From an uncultured Paraglaciecola sp. (lineage in GTDB: Bacteria; Pseudomonadota; Gammaproteobacteria; Enterobacterales; Alteromonadaceae): DNA of 64,000 nucleotides. The notes under the pieces are model-generated. The model saw only the letters and a program-made list of their open reading frames with translations, ran no database searches and had not been told where the DNA came from. Positions within the stretch are counted from its first letter, which is position 1. Every line of letters starts with the position of its first letter. The DNA lies in contig CANMKA010000006.1 in the NCBI GenBank assembly GCA_947498355.1, forward strand, positions 104,275 through 168,274. The letters run 5' to 3'. Positions 19,213 through 28,133 of the stretch are shown here, piece after piece. The translations under genes and the position numbers were made by a program.

Positions 19213-20226
19213 ATGATGTTCACCCATCGCACTATTTGGCTAATCACCCTCTGCTTGCTGAATTTAGGCTGCTCACGCCCCGAAACGCTAGAAGAAAAAC
19301 TAGACGACTATCAAACACGTTTAGCGAATATTTTAGCTATCTCCCCCCCTGTTAACACTACACCTACTTTGCTTGATTACCCAAACAAGTCAGTTTTGAC
19401 GAATAGCAAACGGGCAACACAGATAAAATTATTTGAGTTTTACACGTTAAAACACTGCCGACTTTATGCCTTAGTCGGTGATCGGAACACCAGCTTGGGC
19501 CGAGTTCAATTGCCCTCGGTACGTTACCAGTATGAACAAGACTTAATTCAAGCCTTAGAAGAGTGTATCGCCGACACGAATGATGACAGCCTAGTGGTTA
19601 AACTTAATCAATGGAAAACTGCCAAAATCGCTAACCTGCCACTCGCATGGGCGGACGTGATCCAACAAAGCACCGAAATCAAACAAGCTTTGAGTGCAAG
19701 GGGCGCTAGCATTTTTGGCGACGCTAGGGATGGAGTAGGCCCAACCTTGCAAGCATTACAAGGTCTAGCCGTAGATACTGAACCATCAATAAAATCGAAT
19801 ATAGAAAACCACTTACAGACGTTACAAAAATACACCCTACCTGCCAAGATGCGTATGAGTCAAACTACCCTAGTTGAACAATTATCAGCAACAAATCAAT
19901 GGCTGAACGAACACCAAGCGCAATTTTATTGCAGTCGTGGCCAAGCAACGCAACAAAAAAAGTACTTAGCCAATGTATTCCAGCGCTATTTCATCGAAAT
20001 CATTCAGCCCCTAGCAAGCAAACTCAATCACTACCATTACCAATTTCGCCCTATTTTTGAACTATGGCTAACCTCCCCACATTTATCAGAGGCCTTTAAG
20101 CAGTTTATTGAACGAGAGTATTTAAGAGGGTTTAATGTATATGAAGACGCAATGGCTAAGCATATCCAGCTATGGCAAGGTTTTTACAAACAATGTGATC
20201 TTGCGCCTGGCTCAGTCGCAGTTTAG
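19213..20226 (+). CDS. DUF3080-family lipoprotein
   Basis: 337 residues. The N-terminus MMFTHRTIWLITLCLLNLGC has a lipoprotein signal with LNLG-C as lipobox (Cys 20). The rest, beginning RPETLEEKLDDYQTRLANIL, is a helical domain resembling the DUF3080 family common in Alteromonadales and Vibrionales. Its function is unknown. It lies 2 bases after the pteridine reductase gene, so the two are one transcription unit. Confidence 0.8.
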   Translation: MMFTHRTIWLITLCLLNLGCSRPETLEEKLDDYQTRLANILAISPPVNTTPTLLDYPNKSVLTNSKRATQIKLFEFYTLKHCRLYALVGDRNTSLGRVQLPSVRYQYEQDLIQALEECIADTNDDSLVVKLNQWKTAKIANLPLAWADVIQQSTEIKQALSARGASIFGDARDGVGPTLQALQGLAVDTEPSIKSNIENHLQTLQKYTLPAKMRMSQTTLVEQLSATNQWLNEHQAQFYCSRGQATQQKKYLANVFQRYFIEIIQPLASKLNHYHYQFRPIFELWLTSPHLSEAFKQFIEREYLRGFNVYEDAMAKHIQLWQGFYKQCDLAPGSVAV

Positions 20227-20412
20227 ATAAGTCTAATGACTCTCGGAGTCAGCCCGCCGAAGCATGGTAGTTTATTGGTATTTTTAGGCGCTTGAAAAGC
20301 ATACTCGGCCCGAGACAGCCTCGAACTCTAGCCTAGCTCAGGCTCAAATGGGTGTTAAAACATAAAAATCGGTCAATTCCTGCTCATTCAAATCAGAATA
20401 CACAAAAATCTC

Positions 20413-20441
20413 TTGCGCCAAGATTAGGTCGTCGTTATTAT
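20413..20441 (+). promoter_or_regulatory. Promoter of tRNA-Val
   Basis: TTGCGC (20413-20418), a 17-base spacer and TATTAT (20436-20441) are followed by the GC-rich discriminator ACGCGCCGC, the layout expected of a growth-rate and stringent-controlled stable-RNA promoter. The tRNA starts 36 bases after the -10. Confidence 0.7.
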
Positions 20442-20476
20442 ACGCGCCGCTTACACAGACTTTGTTTAAGCACAGT

Positions 20477-20553
20477 ACAACCGTAGCTCAGCTGGTTAGA
20501 GCACCACCTTGACATGGTGGGGGTCGGTGGTTCGAGTCCACTCGGTTGTACCA
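20477..20553 (+). tRNA. tRNA-Val (anticodon GAC)
   Basis: 77 nt with the CCA end encoded. The acceptor stem pairs ACAACCG with CGGTTGT, with discriminator A. The D loop has AGCTCAGCTGGTTAGAGC, the anticodon arm is CCACCTTGACATGGTGG with GAC at the tip, and the T arm contains GGTTCGAGTCC. The body is nearly identical in pattern to enterobacterial tRNA-Val(GAC), but the first base pair of the acceptor stem is A-U instead of G-C. Confidence 0.95.
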
Positions 20554-20602
20554 ATTCTCGGTATTTTCTTACAGCATTCATTTTAAAACAATTCTTGTAT
20601 CC

Positions 20603-21070
20603 CTAAGTTAGTTTTAGAGTCATAAATACACTATTTGGGTCTTCACTATAATCTGCAAACGGTCCGCAAAAATTAAATCCATATTTTTGGTAGAGCTTAT
20701 GAGCGGGCTTAAAATACACCATCGAACCTGTTTCTAAACTTAACTCTTGATAGCCGTTAATTTTTGCGTCTTCAATGAGATGTTTTAACAGTATAGATGC
20801 GACTCCCTGACCACGAAAATCTGACGCCGTGCGCATAGATTTGATCTCGGCTTGAGTGTTACTTAATTTTTTGTAAGCCCCGCAACCTGCCAATCTATCA
20901 CCCAGCCATACCGACCAAAATTTAACTGAGGGATGCTGTAAGCCGCTCAAATCTAACGCGTGTTTACTCTCTGGAGGCGAAATTGATTGCATATCAGCAA
21001 TGTGTTCGTTCAATAAAGCCACCAGCTGCTGGCCTGTTAAATCATCTAACCTGATCTCAAACACCTTCAA
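20603..21070 (-). CDS. GNAT-family N-acetyltransferase
   Basis: 155 residues. The acetyl-CoA binding motif A is MRTASDFRGQGVASILLKHLI, with the R/Q-x-x-G-x-G/A signature near residue 90. It is followed by LSLETGSMVYFKPAHKLYQKYGF, the usual C-terminal GNAT strand-helix. The substrate is unknown; small YsnE/PA4866-like proteins are the nearest match I can recall. It stands alone between tRNA-Val and the purC fragment. Confidence 0.85.
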   Translation of the reverse strand: MKVFEIRLDDLTGQQLVALLNEHIADMQSISPPESKHALDLSGLQHPSVKFWSVWLGDRLAGCGAYKKLSNTQAEIKSMRTASDFRGQGVASILLKHLIEDAKINGYQELSLETGSMVYFKPAHKLYQKYGFNFCGPFADYSEDPNSVFMTLKLT

Positions 21071-21313
21071 TCCTTATAATATACAATATCAAAAGACATT
21101 AATTAACCGAAATTATAGATCGCGAACCAGATCATAGTAACTCGTTTTTACTGTATTAAGTCCCTCTCAAGAGACTCGCCATTTCACAAAAAAAGTATGT
21201 TAGATAAGAAAGTAAGCTTGGATATCACTCATGCTCCCTAGCTTTTATCTAGAGACTCCCTTAAGGGTGTTTGAACGATTACTGGAAGGTTTATGTTATT
21301 AATCGTTGCCTTG

Positions 21314-21360
21314 TATCTTAGGCCTAACCCACCAAATTCTGTGTGATTGGGCCTAAGATA
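21314..21360. other. Hairpin downstream of purC fragment
   Basis: A perfect 11-bp stem TATCTTAGGCC / GGCCTAAGATA with a 25-base loop lies 10 bases past the end of the broken purC copy. It has no T tract. No matching structure follows intact purC, so this may be the ancestral purC 3' structure left at the far end of the island. Confidence 0.5.
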
Positions 21361-21369
21361 TCTAAAGGG

Positions 21370-21799
21370 TTAATCAATCAATTGATATTCTTCTCGCAAA
21401 ATATCAACAATCTCTTGTTTGGGGTTACCGCCTATTTCAATCTTTTGACCGGTAATTTTTTCTGCGATGTCAGTATAGGTTTTTGAAACAGCCATTAGCA
21501 CATCAACAGGGAGGGCGTTGTTTTCAGCTAACGCTAAGCGCTCTGGCATACGGTTTTTATTTAATAAAATATCCGGAGCGGGGAAATGATTTAACAATAA
21601 TTGCCTGAAGCCCTCTTTTGAATTTTCGACCACTTTGCCTTGTCGATATTGCGCTTCATCCCAAATACGCGACGAGTCTGGAGTCCCCACTTCATCCATA
21701 TAAATGAGCTTGTCATTGCCCTCTAGGTCTTTCACGTAGCCAAATTCAAACTTGGTATCAACGAATATTTAACCTATTTCTGCTAAAGCTTGGCTGATT
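21370..21799 (-). pseudogene. purC: purC 3'-end fragment (duplicate of intact purC at 44963-46066)
   Basis: Bases 21374-21799 match the 3' end of intact purC (44967-45392) on the same strand without any gap. By eye there are about 19 mismatches in 426 bases. Only three change an amino acid (E/K, A/D and V/I) and one converts Gln to a stop codon (in AEIGQIFVD), so most differences are silent. The fragment encodes the last ~140 residues and has no start. The match ends abruptly at 21799/45392. It marks the left edge of the accessory island. The silent-site bias implies that the two copies diverged while both were functional, as in different strains, rather than after duplication here. Confidence 0.92.
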
Positions 21800-22075
21800 T
21801 AAAGTTGAAGAGTAGAAAAAGAACACTAGAAATGACTCACAGCCATACTGTTATTGTTTACTCCAAAGGTACTCATGGATTAAAAATAGCCATTCCTAAT
21901 CGGTTAATTCAAGATCCTAACGTTTTAGGGTTTCATAAAGCCCCTAACAAATGGGGAGGACAAAGTGCTCTGTTCATTTTGATCAAACAAATATAAAAAT
22001 GCGGAAATTTTTTCTTAGCATCCACTAAAAAATATGCAATGCTGGTTCGTAATTAATTACCCATCGAATTTTTTT

Positions 22076-23533
22076 ATGAGCACAGATAGTAAAGCTAGTA
22101 TTCTTTTTGTTGATGACGAAAAGCATATTCTAGAATCGTTAAAACGTGTTGTGAGAGATATGAACTTACACATTTATTTGGCCAACTCTGCAGAAGATGG
22201 CTTAATTATTCTTGGGAAAAACAACATAGACATAGTAGTGTCTGATAAGAACATGCCCGGTATGAATGGCAGTGAGTTTTTGCAGCAGGTTGCAGAAAAA
22301 TGGCCAGAAACAATAAGAATAATGCTTACAGCTTTTACCGAACTCAACGACATTATCAAAACCATTAACGCTGGAAAAATCTGGGGCTACATGAAAAAAC
22401 CCTGGGACAATGCCGAACTAAAGCTCAATATTCAACAAGCAATTAATTACATGGATGTAATCGCAGAGCGCAGTTTATTGCGACATACTTTGGAACAAGT
22501 CAGTGCCAAACGAAAACGTAATTTCATGAAATTCATTGGCCAGTCTACCGCTATGCAGTTTGTTTACAGTGCAATAGAAAATAGTGCTCCCAGCCAAGCC
22601 TCTGTTTTTATCACAGGCCCAAGCGGTTCGGGTAAAGAACTGGCAGCAGATGCGATCCATAAACTCAGTACTCGTAAAGATAATCCACTCATAATTATTA
22701 ACTGTGCAGCCATTCCCCAAGAACTTATGGAATCTGAAATATTTGGCCATGTGAAAGGGGCCTTCTCTGGCGCGGTGGCCAATCGTGATGGAGCTGCATC
22801 GTTAGCTCATGGTGGTACGTTATTTCTGGACGAATTGGGAGAAATGGATATTGCGTTACAAGCCAAAATACTGCGTTTTGTGCAATCAGGTACCTTTCAA
22901 AAGGTAGGCAGCAGTAAAACCGAAAAAGTTGATATTCGGTTTGTTAGTGCTACTAATAGAAATCCTATAGAGGCAATTCAAGAAGGTAAATTACGAGAAG
23001 ATTTATTTTATCGTCTAAATGTAATTTCAATTCAAATGCCCGCTTTAAATCAACGAGAAAGTGATGGCAGTGAAATAGCCCAATATTTTTTAAATCACTT
23101 TAGTAAGCTGGAAGGAAAAGTGTTTGTTGGCTTATCTTCCGATGCTGAAAAATTAATCAATAATTATGATTGGCCAGGAAATATTAGACAACTTGAAAAC
23201 ACAATCCATAGTGCGGTTGTGATGTCTGAAGGACCGTTAATGACAGACAAAAATATTGGTGACCAATTACACCTAGATGCCAAACAGGTTTACACACTGG
23301 TGAACTCTAGTCGTATTTCGGGTAATTCGGTGCCCCCACCTTTGCCATCTGCTTCTGTAACGCAAGAAGCAGGGCACTTAACTACGCCTGAGATCCGCAG
23401 TTTAGCTGAAGTAGAACGAGCAGCCATCGAGCACGCCATCACAGTGTGCGAAGAAAATGTAGTTAAAGCTGCAAGTTTGTTAGAAGTAAGCCCTTCGACT
23501 TTATATCGAAAAATACAACAGTGGCAAAATTAG
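22076..23533 (+). CDS. Sigma-54-dependent response regulator (REC-AAA+-Fis)
   Basis: 485 residues from ATG 22076 (MSTDSKASILFVDDE); an in-frame ATG at 22034 is possible, and neither has a clear ribosome-binding site. The receiver domain spans ~5-122 with phospho-acceptor Asp57 (VVSDKNMPG) and the late KPW motif. The AAA+ domain (~150-390) has Walker A GPSGSGKE (181-188), the sigma-54 contact loop GAFSGA (228-233; the usual form is GAFTGA), and Walker B GGTLFLDELGEM. A Fis-type helix-turn-helix ends the protein (VVKAASLLEVSPSTLYRKIQQW). It should activate RpoN promoters after phosphorylation. It lies directly upstream of the flippase gene and is the obvious activator of the -24/-12 promoters in this island. 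The histidine kinase at 42514 is the only kinase in the window. Confidence 0.93.
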   Translation: MSTDSKASILFVDDEKHILESLKRVVRDMNLHIYLANSAEDGLIILGKNNIDIVVSDKNMPGMNGSEFLQQVAEKWPETIRIMLTAFTELNDIIKTINAGKIWGYMKKPWDNAELKLNIQQAINYMDVIAERSLLRHTLEQVSAKRKRNFMKFIGQSTAMQFVYSAIENSAPSQASVFITGPSGSGKELAADAIHKLSTRKDNPLIIINCAAIPQELMESEIFGHVKGAFSGAVANRDGAASLAHGGTLFLDELGEMDIALQAKILRFVQSGTFQKVGSSKTEKVDIRFVSATNRNPIEAIQEGKLREDLFYRLNVISIQMPALNQRESDGSEIAQYFLNHFSKLEGKVFVGLSSDAEKLINNYDWPGNIRQLENTIHSAVVMSEGPLMTDKNIGDQLHLDAKQVYTLVNSSRISGNSVPPPLPSASVTQEAGHLTTPEIRSLAEVERAAIEHAITVCEENVVKAASLLEVSPSTLYRKIQQWQN

Positions 23534-23611
23534 GGCGTATTACCCGTCTATCACTAATAAAAAACAACCCACTACCCTTTGATCATTAGTTAAATTCAAC
23601 TAGATAAATCA

Positions 23612-23646
23612 TTTGCAAACTGCAAAAACTTATCGCAGTTTGCAAA
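23612..23646. promoter_or_regulatory. Candidate enhancer (UAS) of the sigma-54 regulator
   Basis: A perfect 12-bp inverted repeat TTTGCAAACTGC - 11 bases - GCAGTTTGCAAA. Each arm contains the palindrome TTTGCAAA. It ends 71 bases before the -24 element upstream of the flippase gene, a standard enhancer distance. The same 8-bp core recurs upstream of the Wza-like gene and between the divergent pair at 37.4 kb. Confidence 0.65.
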
Positions 23647-23716
23647 CACTTCAGTTAATCCGGCCCATGCTAAAACACTATAACTAATTAAATCAATAAC
23701 TTATAAATAATTTGGT

Positions 23717-23733
23717 TTGGCCTAATCCTTGAA
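23717..23733 (+). promoter_or_regulatory. Candidate sigma-54 promoter of flippase operon
   Basis: TTGGCCTAATCCTTGAA: GG at -24 and GA (instead of GC) at -12 with the required 10-base spacing, 36 bases before the flippase ATG. It is the weakest of the six in this island at the -12 element. Confidence 0.5.
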
Positions 23734-23769
23734 CTTACTACTAATAAGATTCAATAAGTAGGGTAAGTT

Positions 23770-25011
23770 ATGTTTGGGCAACACGTAAAATTACTAAACA
23801 ATACAAGCTGGTTACTATCCTCAGAAATAGCTGCAAAAATATCCCGCGTTGCGGTTATTTTTGCCTTAGCGGCTAACTTAACAGCGATTGAATACGGTAC
23901 GGCCATGTTGGCGCTGGCCTGCCATGAAATATTTAAGATTATTTTACGTTCTGGCGCTGGATCTCAAATCATTCAGTGCGAGTCAACATTACTGCCAAGT
24001 TATGCGCAAAATGGTGCACTTATTCAATGGCTGGTGTGCGTGGTTTTGGCGGCCAGTCAAGCAAGCTTGGCCTTACCAATCTCTTACTTTTATAACAACC
24101 CAGAACTGTTTACCACTATTGCATTGATGGCCCTAGCATATTTGATTTATCCCATAGTCAGTGTAAAAGTGTTTTTAGTTCAAAGAGCAAACAATATGCG
24201 TTTTTACAGTATTCGCAACGCATTTTGTATCTTCGCTGAAAACCTATCTATTGCTATTTTTGCCACACTAGATTGTGGCATTTTGTCCGTTGTATATGGG
24301 AAATGGATATTCGCTATACTTTGGGTGGGGCTGTTCTATTTTTCCCCAGTGCAAAGTTACGGCGTGTCTTTTCAATTTTCTATTTTCATTACATTGTGTA
24401 AAACCTCGGGGCAGTTATTGTGTACTGAATTGGTCCGCGCGTTACGCTTGCAAATGGATATGTTAATTGGTGCCCGATTACTTAACCCAGAATTATTTGG
24501 GGTCTATTGCTTTGCTAAAAGTGCAGGTGTGGGATTAAGTCAATCTGTAAACAACGCGTTTAACGCCGGACTGTATCCCCTATTGTGCAATCAAAATAGG
24601 AATCAAAGCCTTAAACCTTATATTCCCACTGTGTACCTATTTACTACAGGTGTTGCTGCCATATTTATCGTACAAACACTATTAGTGCCTTACTACGTTC
24701 CGTTGCTATTCAAACAGAGCTGGCAACAAAATCACCTAGTGATTATATTGCTTTGCTTAGCTGCTTTACCCGCCATATTTATTGATACCCAATGCAATAT
24801 ATTACGAGCAAAAGCTGCGTTTCATCATGAATTCAAAGTACGACTATTTTGCCTCTTATCAACCCTTACATGCCTAACGCTTTTTCAAGCCACAGATCCC
24901 GAAAGTTTCGCTTATAGCATTTTATTGAGCAGTGTTATCTGGCTATTCGCAATGCTGCCAATTAACGCCATTAAAAAACGCCTTATTTCACCTATATTTA
25001 TTAGGAGTTAA
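23770..25011 (+). CDS. Polysaccharide flippase (Wzx-like)
   Basis: 413 residues with about 12 hydrophobic segments and the MVF/PST flippase pattern: N-terminal LLNNTSWLLSSEIAAKISRVAVIF and a conserved middle with RLQMDMLIGARLLNPELFGVYCFAKS. It would move lipid-linked repeat units across the inner membrane in the Wzx/Wzy pathway. It starts an operon with the next two genes, behind a -24/-12 promoter and an inverted-repeat enhancer candidate. Assignment to flippase is by topology and context; no catalytic motif exists in this family. Confidence 0.85.
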   Translation: MFGQHVKLLNNTSWLLSSEIAAKISRVAVIFALAANLTAIEYGTAMLALACHEIFKIILRSGAGSQIIQCESTLLPSYAQNGALIQWLVCVVLAASQASLALPISYFYNNPELFTTIALMALAYLIYPIVSVKVFLVQRANNMRFYSIRNAFCIFAENLSIAIFATLDCGILSVVYGKWIFAILWVGLFYFSPVQSYGVSFQFSIFITLCKTSGQLLCTELVRALRLQMDMLIGARLLNPELFGVYCFAKSAGVGLSQSVNNAFNAGLYPLLCNQNRNQSLKPYIPTVYLFTTGVAAIFIVQTLLVPYYVPLLFKQSWQQNHLVIILLCLAALPAIFIDTQCNILRAKAAFHHEFKVRLFCLLSTLTCLTLFQATDPESFAYSILLSSVIWLFAMLPINAIKKRLISPIFIRS

Positions 25012-25014
25012 CCC

Positions 25015-26025
25015 ATGAAAACATTACCTATCATTTCTGTCGTCATCCCCATGTATAACGTAGAAAAGTACATAAAAAAGTGCATTGAATCTGTATTAGC
25101 CCAAACCTATAAAAACTTTGAGGTGATATGTGTTGACGACGCCTGTACTGACGGAACCCTTGATATACTTAGGCGTTTCTCAGATCCCAGAATAAAACTT
25201 ATTTCTCAGAAAAACCGTGGGTTATCTGGGGCAAGAAATACCGGGATCATGGCGTCAAAAGGTGTTTATGTCGCACTATTAGATGCCGATGACTTTTGGT
25301 CAAAAGAAAAGTTAGGCCATCACATCAATCACTTAAATAATCAGCCTTCAGTGGGAGTTAGTTATTGCCCATCATTGTTTGTCAATGAACAGGGCAAAAC
25401 AATGGGTATCGGTCAATTTCCAAAACTTAAAAATATCACAGCCAGAGATGTATTTTGCAGAAATCCTGTGGGCAATGGCTCTACGCCTGTTATACGTAAA
25501 AGCCTGCTAAATGAGATGACCTTCGAAAGCATAGATCCACACAATCCTAACGCCAAAAGGAGATGCGTGTTTGACGAAGAGTTAAGACAATCAGAAGACA
25601 TTGAATTATGGATCAGGATAGCCATGCAAGGTAAATGGCAGTTTCAAGGTATTCGAAATCCATTAACCTATTATCGGGTCAACGATTCAGGTTTATCTGC
25701 CAACCTAACCAAACAATATGCCAGCTGGTGTTTGGCTATTAAAAAGAACCTAAAAGGCAATGGACAATTTTTTAAACGGTATCTACCACTCGCAAGAGCC
25801 TATCAATTGAGGTACTTAGCTCGCAGGGCAATTCGTTCAGGAGACAGCTGGCAAGCGATTAAATTGGTGCATAAAGCGTTGATAACCCAGCCTAAAATTA
25901 TCATTGAAGAGCCCGCTAGAACCCTATCAACCTATGTGTGTGCAATTATTTCCTTACTACCCAGAGCCTTTTATAAAAGTATTGAAGAAAAAGCCATGAG
26001 CTTAGTTCAACAACAAAGTCATTAA
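25015..26025 (+). CDS. Family 2 glycosyltransferase
   Basis: 336 residues. The GT-A domain starts ISVVIPMYNVEKYIKKCIESVLAQTY, has VDDACTDGT near residue 40, NRGLSGARNTGI and the metal-binding DADD (LLDADDFW). The C-terminal ~130 residues are helical. It adds one sugar to the growing lipid-linked repeat unit at the cytoplasmic face; the sugar is unknown. It follows the flippase gene after 3 bases. Confidence 0.92.
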   Translation: MKTLPIISVVIPMYNVEKYIKKCIESVLAQTYKNFEVICVDDACTDGTLDILRRFSDPRIKLISQKNRGLSGARNTGIMASKGVYVALLDADDFWSKEKLGHHINHLNNQPSVGVSYCPSLFVNEQGKTMGIGQFPKLKNITARDVFCRNPVGNGSTPVIRKSLLNEMTFESIDPHNPNAKRRCVFDEELRQSEDIELWIRIAMQGKWQFQGIRNPLTYYRVNDSGLSANLTKQYASWCLAIKKNLKGNGQFFKRYLPLARAYQLRYLARRAIRSGDSWQAIKLVHKALITQPKIIIEEPARTLSTYVCAIISLLPRAFYKSIEEKAMSLVQQQSH

Positions 26026-26041
26026 TGAATAAAGGTCACCC

Positions 26042-26455
26042 ATGGGCAACTATAAAACAATTAGAACCGACCCAGACATCTTAAACCTACTGAGTCGTTT
26101 ACCTGTAGACACCGCGAACTGCCTAACCAATGAGCAACTACAACACCTTAAAGTAGCCATTGGTAGTGGCCAATTCCGTAAACATAAAATAGATATGAGA
26201 GGCACCTTTCCCGTGCCTTTCTATCCATCTCGAATCTATTTTGTGTTTTTAATGGGTCGCAATATTCGTGCATTATCACGGCAAGAAAAAGCCATCGCAC
26301 TGAGTCACATAATCCTCATGTTGATCATGTTTTTAGCACTTAGTTTAAGCTTGGGGTTAATACTTTTATATCTACTCAAATCAACTTTAGGCATCAATTT
26401 ACTCGAAGGCTTCTCATTAGGTTTATGGGATTGGTTTAAAACGTTCATGTCATAA
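26042..26455 (+). CDS. Small membrane protein of unknown function
   Basis: 137 residues. A soluble N-terminal ~70 residues includes HKIDMRGTFPVPFYPSRIYFVFLMGRNIRALSR. A long hydrophobic helix follows (ALSHIILMLIMFLALSLSLGLILLYLL), and a short amphipathic tail ends the protein. I do not recognise the family with confidence. It is the last gene of the flippase operon (16 bases after the glycosyltransferase), which suggests a membrane-associated helper of polysaccharide synthesis. Confidence 0.7.
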   Translation: MGNYKTIRTDPDILNLLSRLPVDTANCLTNEQLQHLKVAIGSGQFRKHKIDMRGTFPVPFYPSRIYFVFLMGRNIRALSRQEKAIALSHIILMLIMFLALSLSLGLILLYLLKSTLGINLLEGFSLGLWDWFKTFMS

Positions 26456-27172
26456 AACAGCCCCATGTCACTTTTACTGTTGCAAAGCCATGTTGTTCTG
26501 CACAACTTATTCAGGACACTTTTCTAAAGAAACTTAACTCATATACTTACTGGGGATAAATCCCCAGTAAGTATATGAGGCTTCTCAAAGTTGCAATCGC
26601 GCATATATTCTGCCACTGCATTTTCCAACACGCGCCGACATATCCCATGCTAGCTCTCGTTCTATAACGAGTAAGTAAATTACGATAGCATATACGGGTA
26701 TATTACCAGTCACGGTAGCTATGAAACACAGAGCGTTGGGATGGCGGCCTTAACTCACAGGCTTTTAATATTGCCTAGCTCACCAGGTCTGTCGTCACAC
26801 ACTTATCAATATACCAATCAACATTACGACGAAAATATAAGTTCTGCCAGAGACATCTATCCTTTACTGGTTTTCAGTGGCCCCCATCGAAGCCGTTATT
26901 GGAAAACTGTTCGAAAAGTGGCTTATCATTGCGCTAATTCACAAAGTTAGAAAGTATCAACTCATCTATTTGGTATTCATAGTGAGACAAATATTTGAGG
27001 CAGGTTCAACTTTGTCAGATAGCAATAATCCAGAGGGGGGGTCACCCGTGCAAAAGTGCTCAATTGTTTTAGAAACCGCATCCTTAAGTGCACCTAAGTT
27101 ACATAACATTGCCATTAGAGCATTGCAAAAAACAACAAGGTACCCCCTTGTGCAGGTCGGTTCGTCAATATA
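26456..27172. other. Long region between convergent operons, no gene recognised
   Basis: About 720 bases between the plus-strand flippase operon and the minus-strand polysaccharide operon. Two short overlapping open frames (26741-26950, 26877-27173) have no ribosome-binding site and no recognisable protein features. The clear structures are the 19-bp palindrome at 26538-26579 and the terminator at 27173-27208. It may be the remnant of a decayed gene or element. Confidence 0.5.
26538..26579. repeat. Perfect 19-bp inverted repeat with 4-base loop
   Basis: CTCATATACTTACTGGGGA - TAAA - TCCCCAGTAAGTATATGAG, perfect over all 19 pairs. It lies 82 bases after the flippase operon. It has no T tract on either side, so it is not a standard intrinsic terminator, although it could still stall transcription or protect an RNA 3' end. 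Confidence 0.8.
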
Positions 27173-27208
27173 AAAAATCCGATATCAGTAACCTGTTATC
27201 GGATTTTT
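27173..27208. terminator. Bidirectional intrinsic terminator at convergent junction
   Basis: A 12-bp stem AAAAATCCGATA / TATCGGATTTTT with a 12-base loop and T tracts on both strands. It lies 65 bases beyond the last gene of the minus-strand polysaccharide operon. Confidence 0.85.
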
Positions 27209-27273
27209 AGTAAATTACAAAAAAAATAAATAAGCGTTAATGCATAGTGACGACTTATTGGTGGCACTTCACA

Positions 27274-28119
27274 TTAAACACTATTTGCTACCTTGCTTAA
27301 AAATAATGTCTTTAAAGACAACATATTTTTGATTCTCCAGATGATCCAATACCTAAATTGACTCGCGTAATAGGTGAGCCTATCCAACAGCGGAAACTTC
27401 ATTTTTTTATCTGCTTGATAATAAAAACAGTCTTTTGATTTTTTTAACCAATCCATGTCAGATTTATTTTTAACATGTAAAAAACTATAAGGATTAGCTA
27501 AACGTATTTCACGACGCATCTTAATTTGCTCAGGTGTACGCTCGGCATAATGGCGGCAAATAGGTGATGGACGATACAAGTTTTGGCAAAAAGGTGGGAC
27601 TTTGCCACTGATGTCTTCGGCCCAACTTTGTGTGGGTGAATTTCTGAAAAAACGCGGCTCACGCCAGTTAATTCGATAATAGCGTCGACGTTCAGAGACA
27701 TGATGTGTTTTATCTTCTTGGTCATACACTGCTAAGTCATTGTCGGTAAAGTAAAACTGTGCCTGCCATACTCGCATTTGTGTTTTGTCGCGCTGCATGG
27801 CTTTTACTAACATGGGCTTAGGGTCTTCGCACAACATCTCGTCCGCGTCCAGAATATACCACCAATCAGATGGCGAGAACTCTTTATGAAACATGTTGTA
27901 AACACGGTTTCTAAATTGGTTACGGTACATTTCATCGGTATGCCCAGCGATTATCACTCTAGGGTCAATAGCTGCTTTTTGGCTGATCAATTCCCAACTA
28001 CCGTCGGTTGAGCCATTATCGAAAACATAAATCGCATCGCAGAATTTTAGAGCGTTATCTAAAGTTTCTAAAATAATATCAGCTTCGTTTTTGATGATAC
28101 AAATTGCATTAAGTTTCAT
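27274..28119 (-). CDS. Family 2 glycosyltransferase (capsular/EPS type)
   Basis: 281 residues. It starts LNAICIIKNEADIILETLDNAL and has VFDNGSTDGS and the metal-binding DADE (YILDADEML). The C-terminal region is rich in Arg, Trp and Tyr (YYRINWREPRFFRN). This is the form of GT2 often found in polysaccharide clusters and annotated as a glycosyl transferase acting on a nucleotide sugar. The acceptor is unknown. It is the last gene of the minus-strand operon, 14 bases after the next GT2 gene. Confidence 0.88.
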   Translation of the reverse strand: MKLNAICIIKNEADIILETLDNALKFCDAIYVFDNGSTDGSWELISQKAAIDPRVIIAGHTDEMYRNQFRNRVYNMFHKEFSPSDWWYILDADEMLCEDPKPMLVKAMQRDKTQMRVWQAQFYFTDNDLAVYDQEDKTHHVSERRRYYRINWREPRFFRNSPTQSWAEDISGKVPPFCQNLYRPSPICRHYAERTPEQIKMRREIRLANPYSFLHVKNKSDMDWLKKSKDCFYYQADKKMKFPLLDRLTYYASQFRYWIIWRIKNMLSLKTLFLSKVANSV

Positions 28120-28133
28120 GATCTTACCTCGTA

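Noticed and set aside
21953..21985. A GG-N10-GC match before the sigma-54 regulator gene
   Set aside because: The flanks do not match the TTGG/TTGC pattern of the other six, so it is more likely chance.
21790..21996. 68-codon open frame starting inside the purC fragment
   Set aside because: It begins antisense within the broken purC copy, has no ribosome-binding site, and has no recognisable protein features.
26741..27173. Two overlapping open frames in the convergent gap
   Set aside because: There is no ribosome-binding site, the composition is irregular, and no family is recognised. They could be remnants of a decayed gene, but that cannot be supported.
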